64,000 nucleotides of DNA from Colletes latitarsis. Lineage: Eukaryota; Arthropoda; Insecta; Hymenoptera; Colletidae. The position numbers and the translations under genes are program-made. Below the pieces are notes generated by a model. That model was not told where the DNA came from and did no database searches. It saw only the letters and a list, made by a program, of their open reading frames with translations. Where the stretch lies: the NCBI RefSeq assembly GCF_051014445.1, contig NW_027488365.1, forward strand, positions 43,844,001 to 43,908,000, read 5' to 3'. Every line of letters starts with the position of its first letter. Position 1 is the first letter of the stretch. Positions 1-11,726 of this stretch are shown piece by piece.

Positions 1-1060
1 AATGCCACCCCTCCCCGGGAGACGGCCGCCTCCGAGAGGGCCCTCACACGACCTATCGCGTCGATAGTCGATCGGCCCCCCCGGAAACCGAACTGGCAGT
101 CGGCCAGACCGGGATCACCCCGCGACAGGTGCTCGACGAGGCGGGCAGCAATCACACGCTCGAAGAGCTTGCCCACCTCGTCGAGGAGACAAATGGGCCG
201 GTATGCGGAGGGAGACTCCGCGGGCCGACCCTCCTTCCGGAGGAGGACCATCCTCGCCACCTTCCAACTGGGGGGGAATCGCCCGTCCCTCAGGCAGCGG
301 TCGAACAACCGCCTGAGGTCGGCCCCAAGGACGCCCTGGGTCAAGACCCAAACCCGGCCGGGCACACCATCCGGACCCGGGGCCGTGTTACGAACCCCGA
401 GCCGTCTGATGGCCGCTGCCAGCTCCTCCTGCGTGACCCCCAGCTCGGCCGTCCACTCCACTGGGTCAGCCGCCGCCGCCGGAGGACGCGGTCCCCTCTC
501 CCCAATTGGGAAGAGTGTATTGACCACGTCCTCCAGCAGCCGGGGATCAAGACCCTCGGTGACGGGGGGCGCCCACGGGCGGAGCTTATTCAGCACCACC
601 TTATATGGGCGCCCCCATGGATCGTCATCAAGGGTCTGGAGGAGCTCCTTCCATGCCCGGGTCTTGGCCCGTTTGATGGCGACCTGCAGAGCAACCCGCG
701 CCACGCGGTATGCTCCATACAGGTCATCAGCTGCCCTCGCTCGCGCCACGCCGTCGCCTGTACGTTGACGACGGCGCGCGCGGGTGTACTGGCGTCGGGC
801 GCGGACAGTCGCGACTCGCAACTCCGCGATCGCGTCCGACCACCAGTACACCGCCCGGCGAGGAGAAGCCCGCCCGACCCGAGGCATCGCCGCGTCGCAA
901 ATACCCGCGACCAATGCTCCGAGCCGGGCGACCTCCTCCTCTATGCTCGGCAACTCGGCCGCTCCCTGCGGCCAAGTTGCAGCGAGGGCAGCTGCCATCA
1001 GGGCGTCCTTGTCCAGGCGCCGAAGCGCCCAGCGGCGTGGTGGGGTGCCACGCAGGCGGC
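1..1060 (-). pseudogene. Reverse transcriptase part of R1-type ORF2 (partial, open to window edge)
   Basis: The minus-strand frame stays open from about 1055 to the left edge. In order it shows the linker with VYWWSDAI near 835-851, the APGPDGVPGRVW motif, a fingers segment ending FPPSWKVARMVLLRK near 245-275, then RPICLLDEVGKLFERVI and QFGFRGGRSTIDAI. The edge falls at SRGGVA, just before motif A with the first catalytic Asp, so neither catalytic Asp motif is in the window. As established for the family, this domain copies element RNA at the nicked target. It is not in frame with the upstream endonuclease: a one-base shift lies between about 1030 and 1070. It is annotated as a pseudogene for that reason and because the copy is 5'-truncated. 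Confidence 0.85.
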
Positions 1061-1669
1061 AGAGACCTCCATCCGGATGTACCGGTGATCGGAGAGTGTC
1101 TCTGCCCCCGCGACCACGTGCCAACCCGACACCATGCGCACGGCGTTGGGGGTCGCGAATCCAACATCCACGATGGACCCCCCATATCGCCGCACGCATG
1201 TGTGCTCCGACCCCCGGTTCAATACCCGGAGGTCGAGCCCCGCCGCCCAATCGCCCAGGATCCCGCCGCGAACGGAGGTCCTGGGGGATCCCCAAGCCAC
1301 CGACTTGGCATTAAAATCCCCCAGGACCAGCACCGGCCGGGCCGCGTAGCGCTGCACGCTTGCCGCAACCTCGGCCAAGTACAACTCGAACGCAGCGTGA
1401 CCGCTACGGGGCGAAATGTAGCACCCCACCACAGCGACTCCCCCCCAGTCCACGGCGACGAATCCCCGACCGCGCTCCAACAAGGAGAACGGTGGGGACC
1501 CGTCGCCCCCTCCCCATACCGTCGCCACCAAGCCGTCCGCGTCGCCCACCCAATGAGGGTGATCAGGGACGCGGTACGGCTCGGCGGCGACCGCCAGGCC
1601 AACCCCCCACTCCGCGAGGACTTGGGACATCAAGTCCTGTGCGCGCGGCAGTGGTTGAGGTTGGCCTGG
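998..1669 (-). pseudogene. APE-like endonuclease domain of truncated R1-type ORF2
   Basis: The main open stretch is 998-1633 on the minus strand. It carries the hallmarks of retrotransposon endonucleases of the exonuclease-endonuclease-phosphatase fold: AEPYR with the metal-binding Glu, GCYISP, VLGDFNAKSVAWG with the catalytic Asp and Asn, SIVDVGFA, and SDHRYI with the terminal Asp-His pair. The motif before it (QANLNHCR, 1640-1669) is readable only after a one-base frameshift near 1640-1650. After SDHRYI the frame runs into a stop at 998, whereas the real continuation (RRWALRRLDKDAL) lies in the frame of the RT part. The enzyme would nick target DNA to prime reverse transcription; this copy could not make an intact protein. 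Confidence 0.88.
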
Positions 1670-1843
1670 ACACCGGTTAGGTCTGGGTTATGCCCGCATC
1701 TGGCTCATGATTTTGCCTTCTTCGCATACTTGTTGGCCAGATCCTGGGTTTTTTTTCGTGTTTGAATCACGTAGTAATGTGGTACCACACTGAAGGAGTC
1801 AATTAAACCTGGTTTCGATCATTATTTTAGAGGATAACACCGG

Positions 1844-2020
1844 TTAGGTCTGGGTTAGGTCCGGGATATGCGCGCATCTGGCTTATACTTTCGCCTTTTT
1901 CGCAAACTTGTTGGCCAGATCATGGGTTTTTTCCGTGTTTGAATCACGTAGTAACGTTGTACCACACTGAGGCAGTCAATTAAACCTGGATTCGGACAGT
2001 ATTTTAGAGAATAACACCGG
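1844..2020 (+). repeat. Representative type B satellite monomer (177 bp)
   Basis: Counted from the first TTAGG, this monomer has TTAGGTCTGGG then a variant TTAGGTCCGGG, followed by ATATGCGCGCATCTGG, CTTATACTTTCGCC and TTTTTCGCAAACTTG. Type B monomers contain the perfect 10-bp palindrome ATGCGCGCAT and usually a GTACCAC version of the central dyad, which is degraded to GTTGTACCAC in this copy. It is given as a reference unit for the array. Confidence 0.9.
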
Positions 2021-2198
2021 TTAGGTCTGGGTTAGGTCTGGGTTATGCCCGCATCTGGCTCATGATTTTGCCTTCTTCGCATACTTGTTGGCCAGATCCT
2101 GGGTTTTTTTTCGTGTTTGAATCACGTAGTAATGTGGTACCACACTGAAGGAGTCAATTAAACCTGGTTTCGATCATTATTTTAGAGGATAACACCGG
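2021..2198 (+). repeat. Representative type A satellite monomer (178 bp)
   Basis: Two perfect TTAGGTCTGGG units are followed by TTATGCCCGCATCTGG, CTCATGATTTTGCC and TTCTTCGCATACTTG. Type A differs from type B mainly in this first third. The two types alternate over many stretches, giving a dimeric unit of about 355 bp. This copy has an eight-T run, as does its duplicate upstream. Confidence 0.9.
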
Positions 2199-5100
2199 TT
2201 AGGTCTGGGTTAGGTCCGGGATATGCGCGCATCTGGCTTATACTTTCGCCTTTTTCGCAAACTTGTTGGCCAGATCATGGGTTTTTTCCGTGTTTGAATC
2301 ACGTAGTAACGTTGTACCACACTGAGGCAGTCAATTAAACCTGGATTCGGACAGTATTTTAGAGAATAACACCGGTTAGGTCTGGGTTAGGTCTGGGTTA
2401 TGCCCGCATCAGGCTCATGATTTTGTCTTCTTCGCATACTTGTTGGCCAGATCCTGGGTTTTTTTCGTGTTTGAATCACGTAGTAATGTGGTAACACACT
2501 GAAGCAGTCAATTAAACCAGGTTTCGATCAATATTTAAGGGGATAACACCGGTTAGGTCTGGGTTAGGTCAGGGATATGCGCGCATCTGGCTTATACTTT
2601 CGCCTTTTTCGCAAACTTGTTGGCCAGATCCTGGGTTCTTTCCGTGTTTGAATCACGTAGTAATGTGGTACCACACTCAGGCAGTCAATTAAACCTGGAT
2701 TCGGACAGTATTTTAGAGGATAACACCGGTTAGGTCTGGCTTAGGTCTGGGTTATACCCGCATCTGGCTCATGATTTTGCCTTCTTCGCATACTTGTTGG
2801 CCAGATCCTGGGTTTTTTTCGTGTTTGAATCACGTAGTAATGTGGTAATACACTGAAGCAGTCAATTAAACCTGGTTTCGATCAATATTTTAGAGGATAA
2901 CACCGGTTAGGTCTGGGTTAGGTCTGGGTTATGCCCGCAGCTGGCTCATGATTTCGCCTTCTTCGCATACTTGTTGGCCAGATCCTGGGTTTTTTTCGTG
3001 TTTGAATCACGTAGTAATGTGGTAACACACTGAAGCAGTCAATTAAACCTGGTTTGGATCAATATTTTAGAGGATAACACCGTTTCGGTCTGGGTTAGGT
3101 CTGGGATATGCGCGCATCTGGCTTATACTTTCTCCTCTTTCGCAAACTTGTTGGCTAGATCCTGGGTTTTTTTCGGGTTTGAATCACGTGGTAATGTGGT
3201 ACGACACAGAAACAATCCATTAAACCTGGATTCGGACAGTATTTTAGAGGATAACACCGGTTCGGTCTGGGTTAGGTCTGGGATATGCGCGCATCTGGCT
3301 TATACTTTCTCCTTTTTCGCAAACTTGTTGGCTAGATCCTGGGTTTTTTCGGGTTCGAATCACGTAGTAATGTGGTAACACACTGAAGCAGTCAATTGAA
3401 CCTGGTTTCGATCAATATTTTAGAGGATAACACCGGTTAGGTCTGGGTTAGGTCTGGGATATGCACGCATCTGCCATATACTTTCGCCTTCTTCGCATTC
3501 TTGTTGGCCAGATCCTGGGTTTTTTTCGTGTTTGAATCACGTAGTAATGTGGTAACACAATGAAGCAGTCAATTAAACCTGGTTTCGATCAATATTTTAG
3601 AGGATAACACCGGTTAGGTCTGGGTTAGGTCTGGGTTATGCCCGCATCTGGCTTATACTTTCGCCTTTTTCGCAAACTTGTCGGCTAGATCCTGGGTTTT
3701 TTTCGTGTTTGAATCACGTAGTAATGTGGTAACACAATGAAGCAGTCAATTAACCCTGGTTTCGATCAATATTTTGGAGGATAACACCGGTTAGGTCTGG
3801 GTTAGGTCTGGGTTATGCCCGCATCTGGCTCATGATTTTGCCTTTTTCGCAAACTTGTTGGCCAGATCTTGGGATTTTTTCGTGTTTGCATCACGTAGTA
3901 ATGTGGTAACACATTGAAGCAGTCAATTAAACCTCGTTTCGCTCAGTATTTTAGAGGATAACACCGGTTAGGTCTGGCTTTGGTCTGGGTTATACCCGCA
4001 TCTGGCTCATGATTTTGCCTTCTTCGCAAACTTGTTGGCCAGATCATGGGTTTTTTCCGTGTTTGAATAACGTAGTAACGTTGTACCACACTGAGGCAGT
4101 CAATTAAACCTGGATTCGGACAGTATTTTAGAGGATAACACCGGTTAGGTCTGGGTTAGGTCTGGGTTATGCCCGCATCAGGCTCATGATTTTGTCTTCT
4201 TCGCATACTTGTTGGCCAGATCCTGGGTTTTTTTCGTGTTTGAATCACGTAGTAATGTGGTAACACACTGAAGCAGTCAATTAAACCAGGTTTCGATCAA
4301 TATTTTAGGGGATAACACCTGTTAGGTCTGGGTTAGGTCAGGGATATGCCCGCATCTGGCTTATACTTTCGCCTTTTTCGCAAACTTGTTGGCCAGATCC
4401 TGGGTTTTTTCCGTGTTTGAATCACGTAGTAATGTGGTACCACACTCAGGCAGTCAATTAAACCTGGTTTCGATCAATATTTCACAGGATAACACCGGTT
4501 AGGTCTGGGTTAGGTCTGGGTTATGCCCGCATCAGGCTCATGATTTTGTCTTCTTCGCATACTTGTTGGCCAGATCCTGGGTTTTTTTCGTGTTTGAATC
4601 ACGTAGTAATGTGGTAATACACTGAAGCAGTCAATTAAACCTGGTTTCGATCAATATTTTAGAGGATAACACCGGTTAGGTCTGGGTTATGCCCGCATAT
4701 GGCGCATGATTTTGCCTTCCTCGCATACTTGTAGGCCAGATCCGGGGTTTTTTTCGTGTTTGAATCACGTAGTTATGTGGTAACACATATAAGCAGTCAA
4801 TTAACCCTTGTTTCGATCCATATTTTGGAGGATAACACCGGTTAGGTCTGGGTTAGGTCTGGGTTATGCCCGCATCTGGCTCATGATTTTGCCTTTTTCG
4901 CAAACTTGTTGGCCAGATCTTGGGTTTTTTTCGTGTTTGAATCACGTAGTAATGTGGTAACTCACTGAAGCAGTCAATTAAACCTCGTCTCGCTCAGTAT
5001 TTTAGAGGATAACACCGGTTAGGTCTGGGTTAGGTCTGGGATATGCCCGCATCTGGCTCATGATTTTGCCTTCTTCGCATACTTGTTGGCCAAATCCTGG

Positions 5101-8100
5101 GTTTTTTTCGTGTTTGAATCACGTAGTAATGTGGTAACCCACTGAAGCAGTCAATTAAACCTGGTTTCGATCAATATTTTAGAGGATAACACCGGTTAAG
5201 TCTGGGTTAGGTCTGGGATATGCGCGCATCTGGCTTATACTTTCTCCTTTTTCGCAAACTTGTTGGCTAGATCCTGGGTTTTTTTCGTTATTGAATCACG
5301 TAGTAGTGTGGTAATACACTGAAGCAGTCAATTAAACCTCGTCTCGCTCAGTATTTTAGAGGATAACACCGGTTAGGTCTGGCTTAGGTCTGGGTTATAC
5401 CCGCATCTGGCTCATGATTTTGCCTTCTTCGCATACTTGTTGGCCAGATCCTGGGTTTTTTTCGTGTTTGAATCACGTAGTAATGTGGTAATACACTGAA
5501 GCAGTCAATTAAACCTGGTTTCGATCAATATTTTAGAGGATAACACCGGTTAGGTCTGGGTTATGCCCGCATCTGGCTCATGATTTTGCCTTTTTCGCAA
5601 ACTTGTTGGCCAGATCTTGGGTTTTTTTCGTGTTTGAATCATGTAGTAATGTGGTAACTCACTGAAGCAGTCAATTAAACCTCGTCTCGCTCAGTATTTT
5701 AGAGGATAACACCGGTTAGGTCTGGCTTAGGTCTGGGTTATACCCGCATCTGGCTCATGATTTTGCCATCTTCGCATACTTGTTGGCCAGATCCTGGGTT
5801 TTTTTCGTGTTTGAATCACGTAGGAATGTGGTAACACACTGAAGCAGTCAATTAAACCTGGTTTCGATCAATATTTTAGAGGATAACACCGGTTAGGTCT
5901 GGGTTAGGTCTGGGATATGCGCGCATCTGGCTTATACTTTCTCCTTTTTCGCAAACTTGTTGGCTAGATCCTGGGTTTTTTTCGTTATTGAATCACGTAG
6001 TAGTGTGGTAATACACTGAAGCAGTCAATTAAACCTGGTTTCGATCAATATTTTAGAGGATAACACCGGTTAGGTCTGGGTTATGCCCGCATATGGCGCA
6101 TGATTTTGCCTTCCTCGCATACTTGTAGGCCAGATCCTGGGTTTTTTTCGTGTTTGAATCACGTAGTTATGTGGTAACACATATAAGCAGTCAATTAACC
6201 CTTGTTTCGATCCATATTTTGGAGGATAACACCGGTTAGGTCTGGGTTAGGTCTGGGTTATGCCCGCATCTGGCTCATGATTTTGCCTTTTTCGCAAACT
6301 TGTTGGCCAGATCTTGGGTTTTTTCGTGTTTGAATCACGTAGTAATTTGGTAACTCACTGAAGCAGTCAATTAAACCTCGTCTCGCTCAGTATTTTAGAG
6401 GATAACACCGGTTAGGTCTGGCTTAGGTCTGGGTTATACCCGCATCTGGCTCATGATTTTGCCTTCTTCGCATACTTGTTGGCCAGATCCTGGGTTTTTT
6501 TCGTGTTTGAATCACGTAGTAATGTGGTAATACACTGAAGCAGTCAATTAAACCTGGTTTCGATCAATATTTTAGAGGATAACACCGGTTAGGTCTGGGT
6601 TATGCCCGCATCTGGCTCATGATTTTGCCTTCTTCGCATACTTGTTGGCCAGATCCTGGGTTTTTTTCGTGTTTGAATCACGTAGTAATGTGGTAACCCA
6701 CTGAAGCTGTCAATTAAACCTGGTTTCGATCAATATTTTAGAGGATAACACCGGTTAGGTCTGGGTTATGCCCGCATCTGGCTCATGATTTTGCCTTCTT
6801 CGCATACTTGTTGGCCAGATCCTGGGTTTTTTTCGTGTTTGAATCACGTAGTAATGTGGTACCACACTGAAGGAGTCAATTAAACCTGGTTTCGATCATT
6901 ATTTTAGAGGATAACACCGGTTAGGTCTGGGTTAGGTCCGGGATATGCGCGCATCTGGCTTATACTTTCGCCTTTTTCGCAAACTTGTTGGCCAGATCAT
7001 GGGTTTTTTCCGTGTTTGAATCACGTAGTAACGTTGTACCACACTGAGGCAGTCAATTAAACCTGGATTCGGACAGTATTTTAGAGAATAACACCGGTTA
7101 GGTCTGGGTTAGGTCTGGGTTATGCCCGCATCAGGCTCATGATTTTGTCTTCTTCGCATACTTGTTGGCCAGATCCTGGGTTTTTTTCGTGTTTGAATCA
7201 CGTAGTAATGTGGTAACACACTGAAGCAGTCAATTAAACCAGGTTTCGATCAATATTTAAGGGGATAACACCGGTTAGGTCTGGGTTAGGTCAGGGATAT
7301 GCGCGCATCTGGCTTATACTTTCGCCTTTTTCGCAAACTTGTTGGCCAGATCCTGGGTTTTTTTCGTGTTTGAATCAGGTAGTAATGTGGTAACACACTG
7401 AAGCAGTCAATTAAACCTGGTTTCCATCAATATTTCTGAGGATAACACCGGTTAGGTCTGGGCTAGGTCCGGGATATGCCCGCATCTGGCTCATGATTTG
7501 CCTTCTTCGCATACTTGTTGGCCAGATCCTGGGTTTTTTTCGTGTTTGAATCACGTAGTAATGTGGTAACACACTGAAGCAGTCAATTAAACCTGGTTTC
7601 GATCAATATTTTAGAGGATAACACCGGTTAGGTCTGGGTTAGGTCTGGGTTATGCCCGCATCTGGCTCATGATTTCGCCTTCTTCGCATACTTGTTGGCC
7701 AGATCCTGGGTTCTTTTCGTGTTTGAATCACGTAGTAACGTGGTAACACACTGAAGCAGTCAATTAAACCTGGTTTGGATCAATATTTTAGAGGATAACA
7801 CCGTTTCGGTCTGGGTTAGGTCTGGGATATGCGCGCATCTGGCTTATACTTTCTCCTCTTTCGCAAACTTGTTGGCTAGATCCTGGGTTTTTTTCGGGTT
7901 TGTAACACGTGGTAATGTGGTACGACACAGAAACAATCCATTAAACCTGGATTCGGACAGTATTTTAGAGGATAACACCGGTTCGGTCTGGGTTAGGTCT
8001 GGGATATGCGCGCATCTGGCTTATACTTTCTCCTTTTTCGCAAACTTGTTGGCTAGATCCTGGGTTTTTTCGGGTTCGAATCACGCAGTAATGTGGTAAC

Positions 8101-11100
8101 ACACTGAAGCAGTCAATTGAACCTGGTTTCGATCAATATTTTAGAGGATAACACCGGTTAGGTCTGGGTTAGGTCTGGGATATGCACGCATCTGCCATAT
8201 ACTTTCGCCTTCTTCGCATTCTTGTTGGCCAGATCCTGGGTTTTTTTCGTGTTTGAATCACGTAGTAATGTGGTAACACAATGAAGCAGTCAATTAAACC
8301 TGGTTTCGATCAATATTTTAGAGGATAACACCGGTTAGGTCTGGGTTAGGTCTGGGTTATGCCCGCATCTGGCTTATACTTTCGCCTTTTTCGCAAACTT
8401 GTCGGCTAGATCCTGGGTTTTTTTCGTGTTTGAATCACGTAGTAATGTGGTAACACAATGAAGCAGTCAATTAACCCTGGTTTCGATCAATATTTTGGAG
8501 GATAACACCGGTTAGGTCTGGGTTATGCCCGCATCTGGCTCATGATTTTGCCTTTTTCGCAAACTTGTTGGCCAGATCTTGGGATTTTTTCGTGTTTGAA
8601 TCACGTAGTAATGTGGTAACACATTGAAGCAGTCAATTAAACCTCGTTTCGCTCAGTATTTTAGAGGATAACACCGGTTAGGTCTGGCTTTGGTCTGGGT
8701 TATACCCGCATCTGGCTCATGATTTTGCCTTCTTCGCAAACTTGTTGGCCAGATCCTGGGTTTTTTCCGTGTTTGAATCACGTAGTAATGTGGTACCACA
8801 CTGATGCAGTCAATTAAACCTGGTTTCGATCAATATTTTAGAGGTTAACACCGGTTAGGTCTGGGTTAGGTCTGGGATATGCGCGCATCTGGCTTACACT
8901 TTCGCCTTTTTCGCAAACTTGTTGGCCAGATCCTGGGTTTTTTCCGTGTTTGAATCACGTAGTAGTGTGGTACCACACTGATGCAGTCAATTAAACCTGG
9001 TTTTGATCAATATTTCAGAGGATAACACCGGTTAGGTCTGGGTTAGGTCCGGGATATGCCCGCATCTGGCTCATGATTTTGCCTTCTTCGCATACTTGTT
9101 GGCCGGATCCTGGGTTTTTTCCGTGTTTGAATCACGTAGTAATGTGGTACCACACTGAGGCAGTCAATTAAACCTGGTTTCGATCAATATTTCACAGGAT
9201 AACACCGGTTAGGTCTGGGTTAGGTCCGGGATATGCCCGCATCTGGCTCATGATTTTGCCTTCTTCGCATACTTGTTGGCCGGATCCTGGGTTTTTTTCG
9301 TGTTTTTGGATCACGTAGTAATGTGGTAACCCACTGAAGCAGTCAATTAAACCTGGTTTCGATCAATATTTTAGAGGATAACACCGGTTAGGTCTGGGTT
9401 ATGCCCGCATCTGGCTCATGATTTTGCCTTCTTCGCATACTTGTTGGCCAGATCCTGGGTTTTTCTCGTGTTTGAATCACGTAGTAATGTGGTAACACAC
9501 TGAAGGAGTCAATTAAACCTGGTTTCGATCATTATTTTAGACGATAACACCGGTTAGGTCTGGGTTAGGTCTGGGATATGCGCGCATCTGGCTTATACTT
9601 TCGCCTTTTTCGCAAACTTGTTGGCCAGATCATGGGTTTTTTCCGTGTTTGAATCACGTAGTAACGTTGTACCACACTGAGGCAGTCAATTAAACCTGGA
9701 TTCGGACAGTATTTTAGAGGATAACACCGGTTAGGTCTGGGTTAGGTCTGGGTTATGCCCGCATCTGGCTCATGATTTTGCCTTCTTCGCATACTTGTTG
9801 GCCAGATCCTGGGTTTTTTTCGTGTTTGAATCACGTAGTAATGTGGTAATACACTGAAGCAGTCAATTAAACCTGGTTTCGATCAATATTTTAGAGGATA
9901 ACAACGGTTAGGTCTGGGTTATGTCTGGATTATGCCCGCATCTGGCTCATGATTTTGCCTTCTTCGCATACTTGTTGGCCAGATCCTGGGTTTTTTTCGT
10001 GTTTGAATCACGTAGTAATGTGGTAACACACTGAAGCAGTCAATTAAACCTGGTTTCGATCAATATTTTAGAGGATAACACCGGTTAGGTCTGGGTTAGG
10101 TCTGGGATATGCGCGCATCTGGCTTATACTTTCTCCTTTTTCGCAAACTTGTTGGCTAGATCCTGGGTTTTTTTCGTGATTGAATCACGTAGTAATATGG
10201 TAATACACTGAAGCAGGCAATTAAACCTGGTTTCGAACAATATTTTAGAGGATAATACCGGTTAGGTCTGGCTTAGGTCTGGGTTATGCCCGCATATGGC
10301 TCATGATTTTGCCTTCTTCGCATACTTGTAGGCCGGATCCTGGGTTTTTTTCGTGTTTGAATCACGTAGTTATGTGGTAACACATATGAGCAGTCAATTA
10401 ACCCTTGTTTCGATCCATATTTCAGAGGATAACACCGGTTAGGTCTGGGTTAGGTCCGGGATATGCCCGCATCTGGCTCATGATTTTGCCCTCTTCGCAT
10501 ACTTGTTGGCCAGACCCTGGGTTTTTTTCGTGTTTGAATCAGGTAGTAATGTGGTAACACACTGAAGCAGTCAATTAAACCTGGTTTCGATCAATATTTT
10601 AGAGGACAACACCGGTTAGGTCTGGGTTAGGTCTGGGTTATGCCCGCATCTGGCTCATGATTTCGCCTTCTTCGCATACTTGTTGGCCAGATCCTGGGTT
10701 TTTTCCGTGTTTGAATCACGTAGTAATGTGGTACCACACTGAGGCAGTCAATTAAACCTGGTTTCCATCAATATTTCTGAGGATAACACCGGTTAGGTCT
10801 GGGCTAGGTCCGGGATATGCCCGCATCTGGCTCATGATTTTGCCTTCTTCGCATACTTGTTGGCCAGATCCTGGGTTTTTTTCGTGTTTGAATCACGTAG
10901 TAATGTGGTAACACACTGAAGCAGTCAATTAAACCTGGTTTCGATCAATATTTTAGAGGATAACACCGGTTAGGTCTGGGTTAGGTCTGGGTTATGCCCG
11001 CATCTGGCTCATGATTTCGCCTTCTTCGCATACTTGTTGGCCAGATCCTGGGTTGTTTTCGTGTTTGAATCACGTAGTAATGTGGTAACACACTGAAGCA

Positions 11101-11726
11101 GTCAATTAAACCTGGTTTGGATCAATATTTTAGAGGATAACACCGTTTCGGTCTGGGTTAGGTCTGGGATATGCGCGCATCTGGCTTATACTTTCTCCTT
11201 TTTCGCAAACTTGTTGGCTAGATCCTGGGTTTTTTTCGGGTTTGAATCACGTGGTAATGTGGTACGACACAGAAACAATCCATTAAACCTGGATTCGGAC
11301 AGTATTTTAGAGGATAACACCGGTTCGGTCTGGGTTAGGTCTGGGATATGCGCGCATCTGGCTTATACTTTCTCCTTTTTCGCAAACTTGTTGGCTAGAT
11401 CCTGGGTTTTTTCGGGTTCGAATCACGTAGTAATGTGGTAACACACTGAAGCAGTCAATTGAACCTGGTTTCGATCAATATTTTAGAGGATAACACCGGT
11501 TAGGTCTGGGTTAGGTCTGGGATATGCACGCATCTGCCATATACTTTCGCCTTCTTCGCATTCTTGTTGGCCAGATCCTGGGTTTTTTTCGTGTTTGAAT
11601 CACGTAGTAATGTGGTAACACAATGAAGCAGTCAATTAAACCTGGTTTCGATCAATATTTTAGAGGATAACACCGGTTAGGTCTGGGTTAGGTCTGGGTT
11701 ATGCCCGCATCTGGCTTATACTTTCG

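Larger units (their letters stand above)
1..1669 (-). mobile_element. 5'-truncated R1-clade non-LTR retrotransposon, minus strand, cut by the left window edge
   Basis: This GC-rich block reads as ORF2 of an R1-type LINE on the minus strand. From right to left it holds the APE-like endonuclease and the N-terminal half of the reverse transcriptase. Compared with the complete element at 48123-55109, it begins about five codons inside ORF2 (…CAG GCC AAC CTC AAC… matches the QVNLN motif), so ORF1 and the 5'UTR are missing. That is the usual 5' truncation from incomplete reverse transcription. The junction with satellite is at about 1669/1670, where ACACCGGTTAGG begins, with a base or two of ambiguity. 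The 3' end lies outside the window, so target-site duplication and poly(A) cannot be checked. At least two frameshifts mark it as a dead copy. Its protein differs throughout from the other element, so it is a separate subfamily. Confidence 0.9.
1682..2391 (+). repeat. Recent 355-bp tandem duplication of an A-B dimer
   Basis: The dimer beginning at 1682 is repeated about 355 bp further on, apparently without differences by eye, including the unusual T8 run, the GAAGGAGTCAATT variant, the GATCATTATT variant and the TTAGAGAATAACACC variant. The next dimer, with GCATCAGGCTCATG, already differs. This is local tandem duplication, probably by unequal crossing-over, directly beside the truncated retrotransposon. 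Confidence 0.75.

Noticed and set aside
129..1765. Long plus-strand open frames over 129-1765
   Set aside because: They are antisense shadows of the GC-rich R1-type ORF2 on the minus strand, which shows real endonuclease and RT motifs. One of them even runs on into satellite.
2050..2150. CENP-B box in the monomer (pattern TTCG, four bases, A, two bases, CGGG)
   Set aside because: TTCG occurs several times, but none is followed by A and CGGG at the required spacing in the consensus monomers.
3148..3378. Open frames of 60-95 codons inside the satellite (e.g. 3148-3378, 7869-8099, 11211-11441, 44067-44327; minus strand 14445-14627, 18325-18507, 24421-24603, 63015-63302)
   Set aside because: They are the satellite sequence read in one frame across one or two monomers. 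They recur only where blocks are duplicated, and most monomers break them. There is no protein-like composition, and some use non-ATG starts.
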